Shown piece by piece: positions 1 through 7,861 of a stretch of 32,782 nucleotides of DNA. Source of the stretch: Microvirga sp. (lineage in GTDB: Bacteria > Pseudomonadota > Alphaproteobacteria > Rhizobiales > Beijerinckiaceae). Both the position numbers and the translations under genes were made by a program. Numbering within the stretch: position 1 is the stretch's first letter; each line of letters begins with the position of its first letter. Under the pieces are notes generated by a model that saw only the letters and a program-made list of their open reading frames with translations, did no database searches and was not told the DNA's origin. Where the stretch lies: the NCBI RefSeq assembly GCF_014699075.1, contig NZ_JACXAB010000044.1:1-32782 (forward strand), written 5' to 3'.

Positions 1-2
1 AA

Positions 3-503
3 GCGATCGAGGCGGCACAGGCCAAGGGCATCGTGCTCATCGCAGCGGCCGGCCAGAACGGTGCCGGTGGCGAGACGCCTTATCCGGCCGCCTATCCAGG
101 GGTTGTGGCAGTCACCGCGGTGGATCAGGAGCTGAAAGTGTACCGGCGCGCCACGCAGGGAATGTATGTTGATCTCTCTGCGCCTGGGGTGAATGTCTGG
201 ACGGCATCGGCCCAGGGCAGCGGCGCCCTGAGGACAGGGACGTCCTATGCGGTACCTTTTGTGTCCGCCGCTGCTGGCCTACTGCTTGCATCAAACCCGG
301 AGTTGGAGACCAAAGTAGTACAATCCCGCTTGGAAGAGCATACCCGCGACCTTGGCAAGCCCGGGTGGGATCCGACATTCGGGTTCGGCCTGATCCAAAT
401 AGCAGGTTTGTGCGCACCGCCTACGGGAACACCACCGATCGCCGCAGCCAGAAGACGGTCCAGCGCTCTGCCTTTCAAGGCGCAGACTTCAGACGTGCCC
501 TGA
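3..503 (+). CDS. Subtilisin-like (S8 family) serine protease, C-terminal part only
   Basis: The reading frame is open from the first bases, so the gene starts upstream of the window. The visible residues are the end of a peptidase S8 catalytic domain. An AAGQNG stretch is at the oxyanion-hole position, where the family usually has AAGN. The nucleophile segment GTSYAVP matches the family GTS-x-A-x-P, so the catalytic Ser is present, while the catalytic Asp and His must lie upstream. A typical C-terminal helix follows (FVSAAAGLLL), then the tail GFGLIQI, which is the usual end of the domain. The last 30 or so residues are basic and low complexity. Family knowledge suggests an exported or surface protease, but the signal peptide is outside the window. 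The GTG near position 33 is internal, not a start. Confidence 0.9.
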   Translation, partial: AIEAAQAKGIVLIAAAGQNGAGGETPYPAAYPGVVAVTAVDQELKVYRRATQGMYVDLSAPGVNVWTASAQGSGALRTGTSYAVPFVSAAAGLLLASNPELETKVVQSRLEEHTRDLGKPGWDPTFGFGLIQIAGLCAPPTGTPPIAAARRRSSALPFKAQTSDVP

Positions 504-510
504 CACCTGT

Positions 511-618
511 GAAGGTCTGCACCGAGTCAGGCAGTGAAATTCCCCGACCTTGAGGAACGTCTGTTCCCGCGAGGTTTGCTGCCCTTAGGCTCAGGTCTCA
601 GGTGGGCCATTCTCGGAC
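511..618. repeat. Interspersed intergenic repeat, copy 1
   Basis: This copy begins with the head GAAGGTCTG...GTCAGGCAGTGAA and continues with GTCTG..CCG.GAGG.TTGCTGCCCT and GTCTCAGGTG. The same blocks occur in the same order at 21123-21240, and the second half matches 5889-5990. The head is also shared with the copies at 10583, 20112, 25331 and 32570. It lies just after the protease stop codon and codes for nothing convincing. I infer a chromosomal interspersed element of unknown function. Confidence 0.7.
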
Positions 619-654
619 CTTCGCCGAGGCGACATTATTCTGCACGATAGCGGT

Positions 655-1088
655 CCTGGTGCAGTTCCGCCCTTCGCCTTTGTCAGTGTTACGATGCGCG
701 GTCGGCCCGCCGCAGGATCGAAATTCTGTCATCTCCCAGCAAGGACTCAGCAATTCCAGCGCTGAATGTATGTAGCAGATTGCCCCCCTCTTCGACATGC
801 CTAGGGCATCGGACGAGAAGTCGGATCCGGTGAGTTCTGCATCTTAGCGGTCCTGGAGCCATCGCGACGCCGTCAAGGGTGCGTCCACTTAACAGTCCGA
901 TGCTCCAGTCGGCGGATGGGTAGCCCTAAACCGGTCTATGAGGCGAGAGCCGAGGTCTGACCCGGAACCCGGGGGATCAGCAGGAACTCCTCGCCGCCCA
1001 TGGGGCCAAGCACATCCTGCATCCGTACCATGTCGCAGCAGGCATGCGCAAAATGACTTTTTGGCGCAACGCGGTTCAGTTGGTGGAA
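655..1088 (-). pseudogene. Decayed GGDEF (diguanylate cyclase) domain
   Basis: No open frame runs through here, but minus-strand fragments in successive frames line up with a GGDEF domain in the right order. First comes HFAHACCDMVRMQDVLGPM followed by GGEEFLLIP (GGEEF at 984-998), which includes an RxxD inhibitory site exactly five residues before GGEEF. After a one-step frame change comes GSRLIDRFRAT (about 921-951). Further on are FSAGIAE and ILRRADRA (about 700-766), the usual SxGIA and Ll..AD.A blocks. The last block is KGEGRNC (661-680), the family GRN end. Several frameshifts and stops separate the pieces. The N-terminus is missing, apparently lost where the neighbouring GGDEF-EAL gene now ends. 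It cannot make a working enzyme. The identification rests on motif order; residue-level alignment would settle it. Confidence 0.75.
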
Positions 1089-1107
1089 TTAAGTTGAATG
1101 TGACGAT

Positions 1108-3036
1108 CTAAACCAGCGCCGGAAGCGTACCTGAAAAGCCCAAGTCAGAGGCAGGTTTCGGCCGGCCGAGAAGATAGCCTTGTGCTTCAGTGCATCCAGC
1201 GGCCCGGATTTGGGCAAGTTGTTCGTCTGTTTCCACCCCTTCGGCGGTAATCGACATACCAAGACCTCTGCCAAGCCCGACAATGGAGCGGATAATCACC
1301 ATGCAGTCTGGCCGTATGAATAGCTCCCGCACGAAGGATTGGTCGATCTTAATCTTGTCGAACGGGAAGCTGCGTAGATAGCTCAGTGACGAATAGCCTG
1401 TACCGAAGTCGTCAAGAGCAATGCGAACCCCGAGATTACGAAGTTCGTGCAATGCCGTCACCGTTGTCTCATTCTCCTCAAGCAGTGCTGACTCCGTTAA
1501 CTCCAACTCCAGCCGGCTCGGATCGAGGCCAGTTCGCATCAGCGCTTTACGGACGCAAGGTAGAAGGGTGCGGTTCCGAAACTGGACCGGTGAGATGTTC
1601 ACGGCCACCTTCATGTTTTCCGGCCATGTGACTGCAGTCCGACAAGCTTCGTTGATGACCCACTCGCTAAGAGAGGCGATCAAACCAATATCTTCCGCAA
1701 TTGGAATAAACTCGACCGGAGAGACACTACCACGTACGGGATGTCTCCAGCGCAACAGGGCCTCGAAGCCCGTGACATCGTTTGCTTGTAAACTGACCTG
1801 TGGCTGGAAGGCTAAGTACAGCTCATTATTCACCATCGCCTTTCTTAGATCGACTTCAAGTGCTCGACGCGCCTGGAGCTCGATATCCATTTCAGGCTCG
1901 AAGAAACGGAAGGTACCACGCCCATCTGCTTTGGCACGGTACAAGGCCATATCGGCTTGCTTGAGAAGCTGCTCCGGAGACGAGGTTCCCAGCTCCGTAG
2001 ATGCAATGCCAATGCTCGTTCCGATAATGATTTCATGCCCATCGATATCGTAGACGGATCCTATCTCCTTCACGATGCGGGATGCCAGAATTGTGCATTC
2101 CTGAACTATGTTGATAGGTCCTGTGAGAATGGCGAACTCATCGCCACCGAGCCGGGCAATGACGCTATTGTCTCGGACGCACGCCTGAATTCGTGCGGCA
2201 ACAGTTTTCAGAAGCCGATCACCAGTCTCATGCCCTAACGTATCATTCACGTTTTTGAAGAGATCAAGGTCAAGGTAGAGAACTGCGAGGGTTGATCCGT
2301 CATTGGGGGCATTCTCCAGCGATTGCTCCAATCGCTCTTGGAATAGGGCGCGGTTTGCAAGGCCGGTGAGTGGATCATGATGAGCCAAGTGGGTGAGGTC
2401 TGCTGCGAGGTTACCCACTCTGCGATAGGTTCGCTCGAGGAGGATGTTGTGCCTTGCAAGTAGCCCTATAAGGGCAAGCCCGAAAAGTATCAGGAAGCCG
2501 ACAACGCTAGAGAAGATCCAGTGAAGCTGGGTGAGTTCCTGCTGGTCGTCGGAAGTGAGTGCCGTCCCATGTCTGAATGTAACTGCTGCGAACTGCGTAA
2601 GGCTGCTTTGGAGAGGGTGAAGGCTTTGCAATGCCGCTAGAGCGTCATCGGGGTTGTTGAGACTCTCGATTAGAGGAGCGGCATCGTTTGTAGCGCCAGC
2701 AAGTTTGCTAATAGTTCTTTCGAAGCTAGGCTCTCGCTCGATGAGAACGCGGAAGCTTCCTTTTGCTAGACTATTGATTGTGCCAGCAAAGATGTCAAAG
2801 CGGGTCTGGACCTCTTCCTTTTCTCCATCGCCGTTCTCATCCTTGAACATTCTAAGAGACTGATCGAGTTTCATAAACTCGCTGAGTGCTTGCTGCGCCT
2901 GCCAAGTCGGATTGTAGCGAGAAATGCGCCTTAACGCATCCTGACGCTCGGCAATCACTACTGTGAAATATATCGCTGCAAGCAGAAAGCCGCTAACAAC
3001 CACAGCAAGCAAAAGTTTGAGTATGCGAAATGACAA
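1108..3036 (-). CDS. Membrane GGDEF-EAL protein (c-di-GMP synthase/phosphodiesterase)
   Basis: This 642-residue protein would make and/or degrade c-di-GMP at the inner membrane. It has a transmembrane helix at about residues 5-27, a periplasmic region to about 170 and a second helix at about 174-194. A GGDEF domain follows with an intact GGDEF motif at 297-301. The EAL domain has EAL at 424-426, ELTES, DDFGTGYSS, TAEGVE and QGYLLGRP, so the metal-binding and catalytic set looks complete. The inhibitory site preceding GGDEF reads RDNS instead of RxxD, so product inhibition at that site is probably lost. The periplasmic part contains DENGDGEKEE, a possible calcium-binding loop, which would make it the sensory input. 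The start is TTG, chosen because AGGGGAAGG sits just upstream. It lies about 100 bases downstream of the split chemoreceptor on the same strand and may be cotranscribed with it. Confidence 0.93.
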   Translation of the reverse strand: MSFRILKLLLAVVVSGFLLAAIYFTVVIAERQDALRRISRYNPTWQAQQALSEFMKLDQSLRMFKDENGDGEKEEVQTRFDIFAGTINSLAKGSFRVLIEREPSFERTISKLAGATNDAAPLIESLNNPDDALAALQSLHPLQSSLTQFAAVTFRHGTALTSDDQQELTQLHWIFSSVVGFLILFGLALIGLLARHNILLERTYRRVGNLAADLTHLAHHDPLTGLANRALFQERLEQSLENAPNDGSTLAVLYLDLDLFKNVNDTLGHETGDRLLKTVAARIQACVRDNSVIARLGGDEFAILTGPINIVQECTILASRIVKEIGSVYDIDGHEIIIGTSIGIASTELGTSSPEQLLKQADMALYRAKADGRGTFRFFEPEMDIELQARRALEVDLRKAMVNNELYLAFQPQVSLQANDVTGFEALLRWRHPVRGSVSPVEFIPIAEDIGLIASLSEWVINEACRTAVTWPENMKVAVNISPVQFRNRTLLPCVRKALMRTGLDPSRLELELTESALLEENETTVTALHELRNLGVRIALDDFGTGYSSLSYLRSFPFDKIKIDQSFVRELFIRPDCMVIIRSIVGLGRGLGMSITAEGVETDEQLAQIRAAGCTEAQGYLLGRPKPASDLGFSGTLPALV

Positions 3037-3136
3037 ACGCCTTCCCCTAGACGTTCACTATGTCTCGCAAACACGAGAGTATTAGTGGCCACTATATATA
3101 TGGCATATGAAGCTTAATAGCTGATTATTCTTGACT

Positions 3137-4255
3137 TCACGCAGCTTTGACTCCTGAAAGGAAATGCTCGACTTCCTGCCCCAAACTGGCGGAATGGCGG
3201 GACAACTCCTGGGCAGACGAGAGAACCTGGGCGGCAGCCGCCCCCGTTTCGCCCGCCCCTTGGCGAACCGCGCTGATGTTGCCGGTGACGAACTCCGTGC
3301 CACGCGCGGCTTCCTGCACATTGCGGGCGATCTCGGAGGTAGCGGCCCCCTGCTCCTCCATGGCAGCGGCAATCGCCACCGAGATCTGGGACATCTCACC
3401 AATTGTGCTGGCGATCGCCTGAATAGCCTGCACGGCGTCCGTCGTGGCCTGCTGCACGCTGGCGATCTGGTTCGAGATCTCATCAGTTGCGCGGGAGGTC
3501 TGACTCGCCAGTTCCTTGACCTCGGTGGCCACTACCGCAAAGCCCTTGCCGGCCTCACCGGCGCGTGCCGCTTCGATAGTGGCATTCAATGCCAGCAGGT
3601 TGGTCTGGGAGGCGATGGTGCTGATGAGCTGCACCACATGGCCGATTTTCTCGGCCGAGGCGGCCAGCATCTGCACAGTCTGGTCGGTGCGCCGAGCATC
3701 ACCCACCGCGCGCCCGGCGATCTGCGAGGAAGTATGAACCTGAGAGGCGATCTCCCGGATCGAGATCGACAACTCTTCGGTGGCGGCCGCCACCGTCTGC
3801 ACGTTGGCCGAGGTCTGTTGGGCGGTTGATGCGACACCCACCGACTGCTGAGTGGTTCTATCCGCCACAATGGTCATGGTCTGGGCAGTCTCCTCGAGCC
3901 CGTTCGCCGCCGCCGAGAGGCGCTGAACCAGCACTCCGACTTTCGCCTCAAAGCTCTGGGCAAGCTCCGCCATCATGCGGCGCTTGTCGGCCTCGCTCTG
4001 CACGCGAGTGCGTTCTTGCGCGGTTCGCAGGTGCTCCATTTCCTGAGCGTTGTCACGGAAAACCTCGACGGCCCTGGCCATTTCGCCAAGCTCATCACGA
4101 CGTTTTGCGCCGATCACGTCCACGCTGGTGTTACCGTTGGCCAGAGCTCTCATGGTTTTGGTCATCTCGCTGACAGGCCGTAGGACCCGACGAAGCAAGT
4201 AGAGGCAAAGACCCATTGTCATCAGAATAGAGAGCACAGCTGCGGCCGTGTTCAT
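3137..4255 (-). CDS. Chemoreceptor (MCP) C-terminal half: TM2, HAMP and signalling domain
   Basis: This half begins with a transmembrane helix (residues about 4-20), then a HAMP segment (LRRVLRPVSEMT ... DELGEMARAVEVF), and then a long coiled coil with the conserved hairpin tip. The tip includes IASQTNLLALNATIEAARAG and GFAVVATEVKELA, where CheA and CheW would bind in an intact receptor. Its ATG immediately follows, in the same frame, the TGA that ends the 4256-4810 half. The two are therefore one ancestral MCP gene of about 557 codons interrupted by a single stop. No independent Shine-Dalgarno is evident, so expression would depend on termination-reinitiation at TGAATG or on readthrough. Without the N-terminal half it lacks TM1 and the ligand-binding domain. 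Confidence 0.85.
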   Translation of the reverse strand: MNTAAAVLSILMTMGLCLYLLRRVLRPVSEMTKTMRALANGNTSVDVIGAKRRDELGEMARAVEVFRDNAQEMEHLRTAQERTRVQSEADKRRMMAELAQSFEAKVGVLVQRLSAAANGLEETAQTMTIVADRTTQQSVGVASTAQQTSANVQTVAAATEELSISIREIASQVHTSSQIAGRAVGDARRTDQTVQMLAASAEKIGHVVQLISTIASQTNLLALNATIEAARAGEAGKGFAVVATEVKELASQTSRATDEISNQIASVQQATTDAVQAIQAIASTIGEMSQISVAIAAAMEEQGAATSEIARNVQEAARGTEFVTGNISAVRQGAGETGAAAAQVLSSAQELSRHSASLGQEVEHFLSGVKAA

Positions 4256-4810
4256 TCAACGGGTTACGGTCGCTAGGCTGCCAGCCTCCTGCTCGACGAG
4301 CTCCGATGCCTCTGCAATCCGGCCACTGATGGTCTCCATCGCATCTTCGAGGGCATCGAACTTCTGCACGAAATCGGGAAGACCCTGCTCAGCCTCCCTC
4401 GTGCTCTCAAAGGCCATCTCAACCAGGCTGGAGGCGGATTTCGCATAAGCTGTCAGGGGGGCCTCGACATCAGCGAGAGCGCTGCGGATCTCGTCACTGA
4501 GAGCGAGCCCCTTGTTCTCGTCTATGTCTCGTCGAAGCTGGGCCAAGTGGTCGTTCAGGCCCTCCTGGATGTGCGGACGCAGCGTTGGCTCAACCCGTGC
4601 CGAATGGAGTGCACGATAGACGTCGCCCCGCAAGGCGTCGTGCATCATGTCGGCGCTGCCTTGGTTGCGGGTCGCATGCGCCAGAATGAGGTTTTGCGAG
4701 ATGCTGCTCGTGAGAGCAGCATTGCTCCACACCGCGCTTATGCCCGCTCCAAGCCCGACGGCGAGCATGAGGCCAGTAATAATGACAAACTTCGCCCGTA
4801 ACGACCGCAT
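4256..4810 (-). CDS. Chemoreceptor (MCP) N-terminal half: TM1 and periplasmic four-helix sensor, ended by in-frame TGA
   Basis: The ATG at 4810 is preferred over the GTG at 4822 because GGGGGAAG lies seven bases before it. The 184-residue product has a transmembrane helix near its start (VIITGLMLAVGLGAGISAVW) and a helical periplasmic domain of the four-helix-bundle type. It stops after SLATVTR, exactly where TM2 should begin. The next codon is the ATG of the HAMP and signalling half in the same frame. The simplest reading is a nonsense mutation (for example CGA or TGG to TGA) that made a pseudogene. A functional split gene is possible but unproven. Other genes here use TGA as a normal stop, so recoding as Trp is not indicated. 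Confidence 0.82.
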   Translation of the reverse strand: MRSLRAKFVIITGLMLAVGLGAGISAVWSNAALTSSISQNLILAHATRNQGSADMMHDALRGDVYRALHSARVEPTLRPHIQEGLNDHLAQLRRDIDENKGLALSDEIRSALADVEAPLTAYAKSASSLVEMAFESTREAEQGLPDFVQKFDALEDAMETISGRIAEASELVEQEAGSLATVTR

Positions 4811-5001
4811 AACTTCCCCCACTTCCCCAGGAAATCATGGAGTGGGCGATGTTAAAAAAGTCCTACGCTACAGGTACACTCAAGTAATTTATTTGCATTA
4901 ACATGGCATTGTACTGGAACCGACGCAGGGCACATCGCCTGCTCAAGGTTGGCTCATCAAAGTCAATGGGGCGCCGGATTGCTGCCTCCCTCACAAGGTG
5001 C

Positions 5002-5076
5002 AAGGTCCGGATCGGGTCAATCTTTCACCTTGCGGTCGCCCAACGAACGCCCGCTCATGACCGCCAAAGCGGACCA
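5002..5076. repeat. Interspersed intergenic repeat, copy 2
   Basis: It begins AAGGTCCGGATCGGGTCAA, matching the head of the copies at 10583 and 25331. It continues to CGCCCGCTCATGACCGCC and ends with AAAGCGGACC, a block also found inverted at 32492-32526. The interval 4811-5139 otherwise holds only the AT-rich upstream region of the chemoreceptor gene (about 4840-4905), probably its promoter. Confidence 0.6.
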
Positions 5077-5139
5077 AGCGATTACGTCTCAGGAGTGCCA
5101 TGACGAGACGTTCCGTGCCCACGGGCGGTATGCCTATGC

Positions 5140-5346
5140 CTACTCCGGCAACCCCGTCAGCCGCATGCCCCTGACCAGGCGCTCCGCATCCTCTGGACGC
5201 CTGAACGGCTCTTTGGCCGTGAACCGGGCGGAGGAAAAGTCGGGGCGTGAGGCGTGAAGTCCGGCAGCAGCGCTGCGGGCGGCATCGAGTCGCCCCGCAT
5301 GCGCGTGGCAGGCCGCCAGGAAAGCCTGGACCCAGAGCGGGTTTGG
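5140..5346 (-). pseudogene. C-terminal relic of a cyclase-TPR type protein
   Basis: A 68-codon stretch ends at a TAG and has no start codon of its own. Its residues include NPLWVQAFLAACHAHAGRLD, a tetratricopeptide-like helix pair, followed by AARSAAAGLHASRPDFSSAR and FTAKEPFRRPEDAERLVRGM, and it ends RLTGLPE. This resembles the extreme C-terminus of rhizobial class III adenylate cyclases that carry TPR repeats: GRLDEA, then PDF, then a REP or KEP with Fxxp, then LxxGLRxAGLPE. An in-frame TGA lies a few codons upstream, and a neighbouring frame (RRALVP) seems to carry the continuation, so it is truncated and frameshifted. Family assignment is by memory of the pattern, not by alignment. The rest of 5347-5458 shows nothing recognisable. 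Confidence 0.6.
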
Positions 5347-5458
5347 GGACGAGCGCCCGGCGCATCAACCCTGTTGGAGCGAGGCCATAGGGCCTATGCG
5401 CATCCGTGAGCCGGACACCCCACCCGAATGGTGTTCGCAGCAGGCCCTCGCGAGAGCC

Positions 5459-5746
5459 TCAGGCGGAGGAGCTGGCCTGCATCTGCCTGGCCAGTTCGAG
5501 GCCCTGCTCCGCAGTCATCGTCGGCGTGACGGTCAGGTCAAAGACGTCATCCCAATCCACGATAGCCGACATGATTGAAGCGACGTTATCCGCTTCGGCC
5601 ACAGCGATGACGGCGATCTCGGTGGACATAGGCCAGTACTCGGCGATCATCCGCATGCCCGCAGGGTACTCCCAGCTCACGCGACGGGCGATCCGTTCCT
5701 TGCCGCTACTCGCAGCCTTTGGCTTGCCGATGACGACAAACAACAT
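5459..5746 (-). CDS. Small DUF3303-like protein
   Basis: The start at 5746 (MLFVVIGKPKAAS) is chosen because AGGGAGG lies seven to eight bases upstream; the longer frame to 5809 lacks such a site. The 95-residue product has the layout of the DUF3303 family. It begins with a strand MLFVVI, then has a Gly-containing middle with PAGMRMIAEYW and a strand TEIAVIAVAEADN. A segment ending VDWDDVFDLTVTPTMTAEQG corresponds to the family's W.D..dfEv.PV. The fold is expected to be a small ferredoxin-like alpha/beta domain. No enzymatic function is established for the family, and there is no signal peptide or membrane segment. It is transcribed away from the 6096-6302 gene's 3' end with an intervening repeat, so a shared operon is uncertain. 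Confidence 0.75.
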   Translation of the reverse strand: MLFVVIGKPKAASSGKERIARRVSWEYPAGMRMIAEYWPMSTEIAVIAVAEADNVASIMSAIVDWDDVFDLTVTPTMTAEQGLELARQMQASSSA

Positions 5747-5888
5747 GGAAGCCTCCCTGTCATGGCGGCTCCGCCTTTTGGCGGACTGAGGGCCGCCGAT
5801 CCAGACCATCTTACGCCATTCTGAGGCGCATGTCTGAGGCGCACGGAAAAATCCGCCCTTTGTGGGGTAGCCCCCTCAGCGATGGGCT

Positions 5889-5990
5889 GGAACGGGTCAC
5901 CCGCAGGAATCCCCGCCTCCATCGGAACGTCCGGTGACGTAAGGATTGCGGCCCTCGACCCAGGGTCTCATGAGTGTCCATTCCCGAACC
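5889..5990. repeat. Interspersed intergenic repeat, copy 3
   Basis: GGAACGGGTCACCCGCAGGAA is followed by GAACGTCCGGTGACGTAAGG and ATTGCGGCCCTCGACCCAGG, then GTCTCATGAGTGTCCATTC. The order and many positions match copies 1 and 6. The surrounding gene-free interval 5747-6095 also contains, on the minus strand around 5990-6065, a hydrophobic stretch ending GPALADETAEG that resembles a signal peptide, but no gene body follows it. Confidence 0.65.
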
Positions 5991-6095
5991 TTCGGCAGTC
6001 TCGTCTGCAAGCGCGGGCCCAAGCATGCTGGCCCATCCGATAAGGCCCAAGAGCAGAATATGGGGACATGGCCCGCATCGAACGGCCCCCTTTCG

Positions 6096-6302
6096 TCAGA
6101 GGGTCGAGCCCTTGCGCGACTTTTCCTGCTGGACCAGATCTTGGAGGAGCTGGTGGGCAAGGGTCTCATGCGCCACCCGGGGGTTAATTTCGGCGGACTT
6201 CCTGCCGTAGGTTGTCGTGACGGTCAGCAGTTTACGGTCAACTTGGTAGGTTCCGGAGTAGGTTCTTCCGTCAACCTTGATGTGGATCGCATGACCTGAC
6301 AT
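6096..6302 (-). CDS. Conserved-looking hypothetical protein, 68 residues
   Basis: The start at 6302 is preferred because GAAGAGG precedes it at about nine bases; the longer in-frame start at 6377 has none. The sequence begins MSGHAIHIKVDGRTYSGTYQ and continues VDRKLLTVTTTYGRKSAEIN. It then has an Ala/Leu-rich helix (VAHETLAHQLLQDLVQQEKS). This reads as a small beta-sheet (a TYSGTY/VTVTTTYG hairpin) followed by one helix. No membrane segment or signal peptide is visible. I do not recognise the family and assign no function. It is divergent from the M20 gene, whose start is about 200 bases away. Confidence 0.65.
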   Translation of the reverse strand: MSGHAIHIKVDGRTYSGTYQVDRKLLTVTTTYGRKSAEINPRVAHETLAHQLLQDLVQQEKSRKGSTL

Positions 6303-6499
6303 GGGAAAAGACCTCTTCAATGAGAGCGCGCCCACTGCCTCAGCGGAAGGATACTTCCTCTGCTGGCGGGAGACCACACCCCGTGAGGGTATCCCAAGGC
6401 GCGTGGGGGCAACCTGTCGTCGCTTGACGCCACCCTACGATGCGGTCAGTGGAGGCGTCGGGTCCAATCGCTCCCGGTTTCCATTCGAAGGTGCGCGCC

Positions 6500-7861
6500 A
6501 TGACCACTGAATCCCAAGGAACCCTTAACCCATTGTGGAGCTCCGTTCCTGAGACGGATCGTGCGCGCATCCTTGCTGCAATCGATGAGGCCTTCGACCG
6601 GCAGGTCCATTTCCTCTCAGACCTCGTCCGCTGCGCCTCGCTGCGGGGCCAGGAGGCCAATGTCCAGCAACTGGTTGAAAGGGCCCTTCGGCAACGCGGC
6701 TACGCCGTCAGCCGCCAAGCCATCGATCCGAGCCTAGTGGGCCGCCATCCGGCGTTTTCTCCGGTCACGGTCAGCTATGACCGATCCTGGAACGTCATTG
6801 CGGACTACGAGCCTTCGGTCACTGGGGGCAGGTCCCTGATCCTGAATGCCCATGTCGATGTCGTGCCGGCCGGTGATCCAACCCGCTGGCAGCATCCGCC
6901 TTTCGAGCCCGCACGGCAGGGTGAGTGGCTCTATGGCCGCGGCTCCGGCGACATGAAGGCGGGTTTGTCCGCGGCGATCTTTGCCCTCGACGCCATCCGG
7001 GCCGCAGGCCTGGAACTGACGGCCCCGGTCCAGATCCATTCGGTCGTTGAGGAGGAGATCACCGGAAATGGAGCCGCGATGGCATTGGCGTCGGGCCGGG
7101 TAGCCGATGCCGTGCTGATCCCGGAACCGACCGACGAGAAGCTCGTTCGGGCCAATTCCGGCGTGATCAAGTTCGCCATCACGCTTCACGGGACCCCGGC
7201 TCACCCCATCGATATCATGGGTGGCGTGAGTGCGGTCGACGCGGCCATTCGGCTCATTGAGCACCTGCGTCGGCTCGAAGCCCGCTGGAACGAGGAGCGG
7301 GCGTCGAAGCTGTTCTTCGATGACGTGGAGAACCCAGCAGCTCTGACGATTGGTACGATCACTGGCGGCGAGTGGATCGCATCCCTGCCCTCAAGCTGCC
7401 GCTTCGAGGGGCGCATCGGCTTCTACCCCGGCGACGATCCACATGAGCGCGTGAGGGAGTTCGAGGCCTTTGTCGCATCGGCAGCAGCCGAGGACACCTT
7501 GGTGCGGCGCTGCCTTGCCCCCGTGATCGAGTGGGTTGGCGTGGTTCATGCAGGCTACACCCTTGCTCCCGGGTCAGAGGCGGAGGCCGTCCTGACCGAG
7601 GCTCACGCCAATGCCAACGCACCTGATGCCGCGCCGTTGGAGGCCTTTGTCATGGCAGCCTATCTGGACGCAGCCGTATATTCGGTTCACGGGGGCATGC
7701 CCTCGCTAGTCTATGGACCGATCGCAGAAGATATCCACGCCATCGACGAGCGCGTATCCCTTCCCTCGCTGAGGCGCGTGACGAAGACCATCGCCCTGTT
7801 CGTGGCTTCCTGGTGCGGTGTCCGGCCTGCAACGGACGCATTTCAAGAGGAGGCCACGTGA
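6500..7861 (+). CDS. M20 family metallopeptidase, ArgE/DapE-type deacylase
   Basis: The start at 6500 follows GAAGG at a good distance and gives a 453-residue protein of normal family length. Metal-ligand motifs of the M20 fold are present: LNAHVDVVPAG (H118, D120), GRGSGDMKAG (D151, the bridging ligand), VVEEEITGNG (the catalytic and ligand Glu pair near 184-186), IPEPTD (E209) and a late DIHAIDE with the last His. The middle region after residue 215 corresponds to the dimerisation lid. The family hydrolyses amide bonds of N-acyl amino acids such as N-acetylornithine, N-succinyl-diaminopimelate or N-formyl compounds; the substrate cannot be read from sequence. The final codons carry AGAGGAGG and a GTGA stop-start overlap, as if a downstream coupled gene once followed, but that frame closes after eleven codons. 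Confidence 0.92.
   Translation: MTTESQGTLNPLWSSVPETDRARILAAIDEAFDRQVHFLSDLVRCASLRGQEANVQQLVERALRQRGYAVSRQAIDPSLVGRHPAFSPVTVSYDRSWNVIADYEPSVTGGRSLILNAHVDVVPAGDPTRWQHPPFEPARQGEWLYGRGSGDMKAGLSAAIFALDAIRAAGLELTAPVQIHSVVEEEITGNGAAMALASGRVADAVLIPEPTDEKLVRANSGVIKFAITLHGTPAHPIDIMGGVSAVDAAIRLIEHLRRLEARWNEERASKLFFDDVENPAALTIGTITGGEWIASLPSSCRFEGRIGFYPGDDPHERVREFEAFVASAAAEDTLVRRCLAPVIEWVGVVHAGYTLAPGSEAEAVLTEAHANANAPDAAPLEAFVMAAYLDAAVYSVHGGMPSLVYGPIAEDIHAIDERVSLPSLRRVTKTIALFVASWCGVRPATDAFQEEAT

Noticed and set aside
4256..4258. TGA as a recoded sense codon in the chemoreceptor
   Set aside because: Other genes here use TGA as stop (for example the protease and M20 genes), and no recoding signal is visible; nonsense mutation or reinitiation is simpler.
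4991..5368. Minus-strand frame of 125 codons
   Set aside because: The neighbouring frame carries the recognisable TPR-type tail; this one is a Cys/Arg/Pro-rich shadow passing through a repeat copy.
5811..6050. Minus-strand frame starting with a signal-peptide-like segment (GPALADETAEG)
   Set aside because: After the hydrophobic segment the frame runs through interspersed repeat copy 3 and looks non-coding; at most a relic.
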